In this document: one piece after another, positions 57,901-64,000 of the stretch | Numbering within the stretch: the stretch's first letter is position 1 | Layout of the letters: each line of letters opens with the position of its first letter | Assembly (NCBI RefSeq): GCF_020283565.1 | Contig: NC_060060.1 | Span: forward strand, 31,930,001-31,994,000 | Origin: Trifolium pratense | Lineage: Eukaryota > Streptophyta > Magnoliopsida > Fabales > Fabaceae | DNA length: 64,000 nt | Direction of reading: 5' to 3' | Notes under the pieces: generated by a model | What the model was told of the DNA's origin: nothing | The model's database searches: none | The model's input: the letters and a program-made list of their open reading frames with translations, nothing else | Made by a program: the position numbers and the translations under genes

Positions 57901-60900
57901 AACATAAATCGATGTTAAATCTTCCATTTAGGGGACAAGATGTACTTCTTTTAAACACTGGCTTGGGTGATGAAGAAGAACAGCAAAGGATTAAGGAACT
58001 TCTCTTGGTTGACTCACCAAAAGCATCAGAGGAGACTGGTCAGTGTTGTTGTTGTTACTTCTTTGGTTTTAATCTAAACATCAATCCAAAATAAGGTTCT
58101 AAGGGGTATCAACTCCCACATTGGCATATGACCCCACCTAAACTTTTAATTATAGAAAAGCAAGTCAGCTCAGAATTTATAGCTAACTGGCCGCTGCGGA
58201 AGGACAATTGACTTTATATTTGCAGCAATACTTATGATGTCTGATGTTTCATGCTACTTTATTTTGTTATTTCCTAACCACACTCGTGTTTGCAGGCAAG
58301 AAAGCACCCAGTGTAAGCTGGCTCAAAGACGATAAACATGACGGTATAAGGTTAAGGCATTTAAAGGTATTTCCACGTCTCCATTTCTAGTAAAGGTTCG
58401 CTTGTTGGTTGGAATTTTGAGTATTTATATTGAACATTAGTTGATGTGTTCATGCAGACTGTTACTAGCGTGGAATGGCACAGGAAAGGTGACTACTTTT
58501 CAACAGTGATGCCAGCAGATATCCTTTTTTAGTGCTGTGTCAGTTTTAGCTGATAGTCTGATACATACCTTCTTTATTGTTTATTTATTAGCTAGTAATA
58601 ATAGTTACATTTTTCCAACAAGTGAACAATAACGCTCATAAAATCCTCACATACCTATCATTGCACATGTAGTCATGTATGTTGCTGCATCATACCTTAG
58701 TAGTAGTCTGTATGTCTTTCAACACAGCTTGAATCATCACTGGCTTTTGACATATTTAATGACCATGAATAGAACCATTTAGACGTGAGCTGTTAGTCAT
58801 CATGTAATTCCACTCACTACATGTAAGATCTGCTTCCATTAATGTCTGTGTTTAGTATGTGAATAGTTTATTCACGGACCTTATAGAAAACCACTTCTTA
58901 ATTACCAACTTTTAGCTGATTTTTTTAATCTTAAGGAAAATTAATGAGGTATAAAATTTTAAACCCGGGATTGATTCATTATTTCTTTAACATATTCTTT
59001 ACGCGAATCAAGATCAGTTCTGATACACCAGTTATCCAAGAAACTTTCACAAAAGCTTCCATTCAAGTTACACGGACTTGCTGTTAGATCAACATTCCAT
59101 CCATCCCGTTCCATCTTCTTTATTTGTACAAAAAAGACTGTTCGTGTGTATGATTTATTGAAGAGAAAACTCATAAAAACGCTTTATACCGGTCTCAAAG
59201 AAGCCTCATCAATTGCAGTCCATCCTGGAGGTATCATTATTAGTTATGAAGAAATTAAGTTATCAGTTTTCTTCTAGTTATAAATGCAGTAAATCATTCA
59301 TCATAATTGTGTCTGTACACACATTCCATGTAGGTGATAATTTAATTGTGGGGAGCAAAGAAGGGAAGCTTTGTTGGTTTGACATGGACCTTTCGGCTAA
59401 ACCATATAAAACTCTTAAGTAAGTCTTTTCTTGTAGTTAATTGAAAGCAATTCAAAACTCATGACATTCTGTTTTGCCATAGTGGTTTTCTGCAGTCCAA
59501 TGCAGATTAAGTTATACACTATGTGCAAGAGATCTCTTTGAAAGCTTGGAGAAAATAATTTTCTTTAAGGCATAAACCTTCACAATTTTCTTGAAAGATT
59601 GACCTGTGAAAAAGCTGGACTATAATAAGGCTTGATCTTTTTATTGCTATCGTTTGCTAATGAATGTTAACTTTTCTGTTAATTTTAATCATGGCTATAA
59701 TTTTTATCATTTAGAAGTCTATTTTCTTGTTTGATTTATGTTTTATTTTCTATTTTTATCCTTAACTACACAGCTGTTACATTTTGCTTTGTTTCCAATT
59801 CCAAAATTCTGTATAAGAAACTGTTACCAAAATTCTGTATGAGGAACCAATTGTTTTATAGTTCTCGCGATTGCAGAGTCTAGGGAAGGGTGTATTTAGC
59901 CTTATTTGAGTAATTGCCTTATTTGAGTAATAGTCTTATTTGAATAATAAAAAGGTTCATTATACAACTTTACCATGTGATTAGTGATTCGGTAACATTT
60001 TTTAATTAGAAGTAAATACAAATGAAAACATAAACCTAGCAAGCCTTAAGTGTGACTTTGTATTTGTTTTTCCTTTAATTTATGGTGTAATTAGTGTTGT
60101 CTGCTAAACTCATTTGTATATCGTTAATTAATTTTTTGATTGCGACTTGGACTGTGTGCCCATTTCCTGGGAAACACTTTTTATTTGCTTGTAGCTTATT
60201 GGCAAACTCCACCAATACCTAGATATTGAGCTGTTTATTTGTCTTGTAACAATTTAGATAAGAAACATCACTGTTTGCAATTTGATGTCATGCCACAGAT
60301 TTTTTTTGTAATAATTTGATGTCATTGCAGGTGTCATCCAAAAGATATCAACAACGTAGTCTTTCATCGTTCATATCCCTTGTTTGCTTCGTGTTCAGAT
60401 GACAGCACTGCATATGTTTTTCACGGAATGGTTTATTCTGATCTCAATCAAAATCCTCTTATTGTTCCTTTGGAAATTCTACGGGGCCATGCAAATTCAA
60501 ATGGGAGAGGTGAGACTTCTGTTTATGATATCATTAACTAGTCAAAAGAAGAGTTGGCATATTGTCATTTGGTATTTCTCTTCTAGAAGAGTCTATTTAA
60601 GAGTCAGTATCATGGTTTGAGATGAGTGTTGACAAATGTTGAGATTCAATTTTGTGCAAGATTTAGTTCAAGTTACCTTTGATAAAAAACAAATAAGTAT
60701 ATGTATTTTAACAACAAAATAAATTTTGGATAGTAGGATATGAAGAACCAAAATTTGGGAGTAGTTTATATTGGTATAACTTGCTGCTTCTGTTCTTAGA
60801 GGTTGTTGTATAGTTAAATAATTCATTAGCACATCCAAATTATGGAACCAAGGAAAAGTCATCTGCAGATGGTTGGACTACATGCATAAAACACCAAAAT

Positions 60901-61216
60901 AAAATGCATAATGTTAATTAATATACTTCACTCAATCTTGCTTTATGGTCTTCATTGCCCGCATGATCCACAAATGTTTCATCAACCAGCCATGTATTGT
61001 CCTCTTCAATTTTATGTTCCATTATACATCTTGCTATGCTTTGACAGTGCATTGAAAATAACTACTTACATTCTAACAATTGAATAAGACATTTTTATCT
61101 TACCTCTTAATTTTATTTGCATTGCAGGAATATTGGACTGTAAATTTCACCCCAGACAACCCTGGTTATTTACGGCTGGTGCTGATAAGTTGATTAAACT
61201 TTATTGTCACTACTAG
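54994..61216 (+). CDS. BOP1: Ribosome biogenesis protein BOP1 homolog
   Basis: Eighteen exons join in phase to 726 residues: 54994-55098, 55195-55332, 55424-55513, 55612-55766, 56118-56235, 56520-56621, 56757-56913, 57007-57115, 57192-57294, 57442-57592, 57675-57807, 57932-58038, 58296-58366, 58458-58518, 59003-59230, 59334-59418, 60331-60509 and 61128-61216. BOP1, with PES and WDR12, forms the nucleolar PeBoW complex for 27S/32S pre-rRNA processing and 60S assembly. Residues 1-112 are Ser/Asp/Glu-rich. The BOP1NT domain (about 113-385) includes [41 protein letters not shown] and [23 protein letters not shown] repeats follow from about 388 ([80 protein letters not shown]). Exons 14 and 15 join only across an AT-AC intron, which restores [17 protein letters not shown]. 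All other introns are GT-AG. Confidence 0.95.
55140..55160. repeat. (CTAGA)n microsatellite in BOP1 intron 1
   Basis: Four tandem CTAGA units. Confidence 0.9.
56271..56456. mobile_element. hAT-type MITE (170 bp) in BOP1 intron 5
   Basis: The element spans 56279-56448, with ends CAGTGTTATCGAT and ATCGACAACACTG that are inverted apart from one base. It is flanked by ATTAATCT (56271-56278) and ATTAATAC (56449-56456), an 8-bp duplication matching at six bases. The interior is rich in ATGGCGG/CCGCCAT motifs in both orientations. It lies wholly within the intron, so it does not affect coding. Confidence 0.75.
58519..59002 (+). other. U12-type AT-AC intron (BOP1 intron 14, minor spliceosome)
   Basis: The intron begins ATATCCTTTT (58519 onward), the canonical U12 AT-AC 5' splice site, and ends with AC at 59001-59002. 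TTCTTTAAC at 58983-58991 is a near-consensus U12 branch site (TTCCTTAAC) with its branch A about 12 bases from the 3' end, the spacing required by the minor spliceosome. Splicing gives GCA-G|GC-GAA and restores the conserved BOP1 sequence in phase. No GT-AG alternative near these sites does so. Confidence 0.93.
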
Positions 61217-63446
61217 AAAATGTTCTGATAAATTCATGCATGATTGACGGATGATATCTAAGAAGCTTGCAACTCTTATCTCCAATTTTGTTCACCAATT
61301 GTTAAACAGAAAGCTGAAACCACTGCTATCCCAGGTTAAGGGGTTAGCAAGTTTCCCGGCTCTATAATTTTGTTGTTTATGGGAAATTGCTAGAGTTTGT
61401 TTTCTACACATCATATTTATTTCTTAGAATTTGTTTGTACTCAGCAAAAATTCATTAAGATTGAAATAGAACCGTAATTTAGATCTAATATATATACATC
61501 TATTAGAAATCAATTATAAGAAATCCAATTGATGTTTTCGTTTTGGGAAATGATAGTTGTTACAAAATGATGTGTACATGAATTGCAATAGTACATTGTC
61601 TCTAATTTTGCATTCTCTGGTACGGTGATTGGTCATTTTCCTTTCATAACACATTTTTTCCCATAATAATTGCTGCGTTCATTTCTCGTCATGAAAGAGG
61701 TCTATGATGCATGGTGCTTGCATTAATAGTATGCAAGATATATTTTTATGAAGCTAAGTCAAACATACCCACCTGTCTGCCGTTCCAAAAAAATAAAAAA
61801 TACTCATCTGTCCACTACTATACATTTCTTGACATACCACAATAATTTTTTTTTTATTATAGAGAAAACGAAGATAACAAATGAGATCAAAATATATTTT
61901 TTTTGATAAGCTTCTTTTATATACCACACTATTGTTTCTAGGGTCATGCTAACATGTGCCCTTAAACCAGACACATGTTAGCTTTTCCCTTGTTTCTATT
62001 TTAGTAAACTAACCTCGTTTGACAACAGTTCACATGTTTTCATCATAACAATGCAAATGTTAATTGCTACTCCCTCCGTCTCAAAATGAGTGAGTCATTT
62101 TGACTATATACATTATTCACATATATTATTTTGACCCCATTTTTTTACTAATAAATAAAAACAAATATTGGCATATAAGATGTTGGATTCATTCCGATGA
62201 GTATTTTCAAAATATCATATTTTTATAATTTTTACTATTATACAATTAAAAATATTAATCGTCAAAGTTATGCATTGGCATGCGTGATGCAGTCAACTGA
62301 CTCACTCATTGTGGGACGGTGGGAGTATTATATGCATCCATCTCAACTAAACTCACTATCTACTGACTCAGGAATCTCAGCCCCACATTGGCAACAAACT
62401 GGTAACATTACATTCTACACTGCCAACTAAATTGTGTCCCACAACTTGATTCAACCCATCTCAACACAATGTGTTCAATACTATAATTCATACAACCAAT
62501 CTAGCGCAACATCAACCATCTATCCACCAAAGAGTGATCAACACCTCATAAGATTAGACACACATTCCATAACACTGTATATCACCAGGTCAACAATCCT
62601 CGGCCATACATCATCATGCGAGTACTTCATCAATGGCAACACCCAGATGTAGAGCATGTCATCAACCAAGCATGCTATAGCTCCACAACATATATATATC
62701 ATACCAATTTAGCATGTTAACACATAAAAATAGGCATACTAGCTGAGAGCATAAACAACACAAGCATCCTCAACCAACAGTTAGATTATCCTATTATTGA
62801 TAAATCTAAAATATCTGAACTTCAATTGGTACTATTTATCAAAAATCACCGATTTTTTAAGTGTAAGATTAATCAACCACTAGTAGAACTTGGGGTCCCT
62901 ACATGTTAAATTGCCTAATTCTACTCTTACCTCCCAGCTAATTGATGATTTCCTATCTACCTAAACACAAAGTATAACATAAGCTCCAAATATACAAACA
63001 ACCCTGTCCTTCAAACATCGTACGAGAAGAGCACAAACCTCACAAACTGCCACAAATAGTTTCAACACTGCATCAGTTCCAAATCTTATCCCGATACAAT
63101 TTAAACATTGCATATACAATTTTGTAGATGTTTAGCCACATTAAATTTCTTTCATTTGTGGCAAAATTATGGTATTCAAACATACATGCCAGTTTCCTTA
63201 AATTCGGCAATGTAAAACAGGTAGCCATTCTAAAAACATCATGATTTTAACATTACTGAGCTACAGATACAAACAATAAACAGTAATAACTGAGTAATAA
63301 TAATGGAAGCCTTCTTCCACTGTGTGAAAGCATTATAATATTGAATTTACTATACATCACATGTCATACTTTATTTCCATTAGTGTTTATGAAAAATTAC
63401 AAGATTGGCATATACTCATCTTCTCGCTTTGTTTTGTACCAAAATA
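61217..63446. other. Convergent 3' flanks of BOP1 and the NFU gene
   Basis: BOP1 (plus) and NFU (minus) end toward each other. The stretch contains a Stowaway MITE at 62070-62325, an AT-rich spacer, and likely NFU 3' UTR near 63280-63446. Open frames at 62197-62652 overlap the MITE and show no family motif. Confidence 0.5.
62068..62327. mobile_element. Stowaway-type MITE, 256 bp
   Basis: The element spans 62070-62325 and is flanked by TA on both sides. Its left end is CTCCCTCCGTCTCAAAATGA and its right end, inverted, CTCCCACCGTCCCACAATGA. The match continues inside (GTGAGTCA, GTTGAC-like). Typical Stowaway size and termini. Confidence 0.88.
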
Positions 63447-63635
63447 TCACAACAGCTGAACCGCTGCTATGGAAGGTATTTTTTCTCGCAATTTTTGTGT
63501 AACAGCAACACGCACAGTCATGACACCAGCAGCTGGACCTGTGATTCGGACCTTTACAATTGGCTCCTCAATAGCTACCAATTCAAGAGATCCACCAGCT
63601 GCCCCAACCAGGTACGGCCTTATTTCCTCTAGAAC
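63447..63635 (-). CDS. NFU2: Chloroplast NifU-like scaffold protein (NFU), last exon (partial)
   Basis: The minus-strand exon runs from an AG acceptor (tgtttcag) at 63635 to a TGA stop ending at 63447. It encodes 62 residues beginning [20 protein letters not shown] and continuing [41 protein letters not shown] in outline. This is the C-terminal half of plastid NFU2/NFU3-type proteins: the second NifU domain, which lacks the CxxC that holds the Fe-S cluster in the first domain. NFU2 passes 4Fe-4S and 2Fe-2S clusters to photosystem I and other plastid proteins. Upstream exons lie beyond the right edge; 63636-64000 reads as intron. NFU2 versus NFU3 cannot be settled from this exon. Confidence 0.92.
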   Translation of the reverse strand, partial: VLEEIRPYLVGAAGGSLELVAIEEPIVKVRITGPAAGVMTVRVAVTQKLREKIPSIAAVQLL

Positions 63636-64000
63636 CTGAAACAGTTACTACGCATTAAACTCTGTAAACGTTTCAGATATAATATACATAAACATGTACT
63701 CTTTAAGACAAGTGAACAGGTACTGCATTTCACAATGGAAAAAGTAATTAAACTAGCTTAGAACGATGTTAATCTTGATATAATAATGATTTGAAAAGAC
63801 AGAATAGAAAGACTCCATCTCTTGAACCAAAAAACCGAGAAGAAAGACTCCATCTTTGTCCCATTTCTTGTGTCAATATTAAGCTTATTTTGATCTTTTA
63901 GACCAGACTCAACAACCATAATCCTATACATACAGCAAAATGCAGAACATTGACAAAGCGTCTTTCTTTAACTGAAACACAAGGCTTGATATTGAGGTTT

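Noticed and set aside
62197..62652. Two small plus-strand open frames
   Set aside because: The first overlaps a Stowaway MITE end and the second shows no motif; both lie in the convergent 3' flank of BOP1 and NFU.

Overview
This window looks like a piece of a dicot plant nuclear genome, most likely a papilionoid legume. The evidence is intron-rich genes with plant-type splice sites, AT-rich intergenic DNA with many microsatellites, plant-specific families (TCP, MORF, COBRA-like, MLO, chloroplast NFU), plant telo-box promoters, and SINE, LINE, hAT and Stowaway families of the kind I associate with Medicago and its relatives. The species call is inference; I could not run an alignment.

Layout, left to right. 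The first exon of an MLO gene (minus) runs off the left edge. About 5 kb of repeats follows, including a 3' LINE stub with a perfect 14-bp target-site duplication. Next is a MORF/DAG organelle RNA-editing factor (plus, 5.35-6.97 kb). Two nearly equal-sized non-autonomous hAT elements (578 and 575 bp) then flank a tRNA-Arg(TCG). A complete COBRA-like gene (minus, 10.9-13.2 kb) is followed by a repeat-rich block of about 6 kb that carries a Helitron terminus. After it come an intronless 60S ribosomal protein L27 gene (plus, 21.2 kb) and a YY1-type zinc-finger gene (minus, 23.7-27.2 kb). At 28.4-31.7 kb there is a cluster of decayed LINE tails in both orientations. A single-exon class I TCP gene of the TCP8 type (plus, 33.1-34.6 kb) precedes a 7-kb AT-rich gene desert. 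The right third holds an EI24-family membrane protein (minus, 41.9-44.9 kb), a NIPA-type magnesium transporter (minus, 46.3-51.6 kb), a GAPDH gene fragment, a LINE fragment, the 18-exon ribosome-biogenesis gene BOP1 (plus, 55.0-61.2 kb), and the last exon of a chloroplast NifU-like (NFU) scaffold gene (minus) running off the right edge.

The genes are ordinary, mostly housekeeping, single transcription units and do not form a pathway cluster. RPL27 and BOP1 both serve 60S ribosome production, and both have telo-box promoter motifs; YY1 and MORF have similar motifs upstream. The most notable single observation is an AT-AC (U12-type) intron inside BOP1. Without recognising it, the BOP1 reading frame cannot be assembled. 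I found no convincing new biological system; the other items of interest concern transposon structure and gene fragments. All exon models were built by reading splice sites and checking phase by hand.
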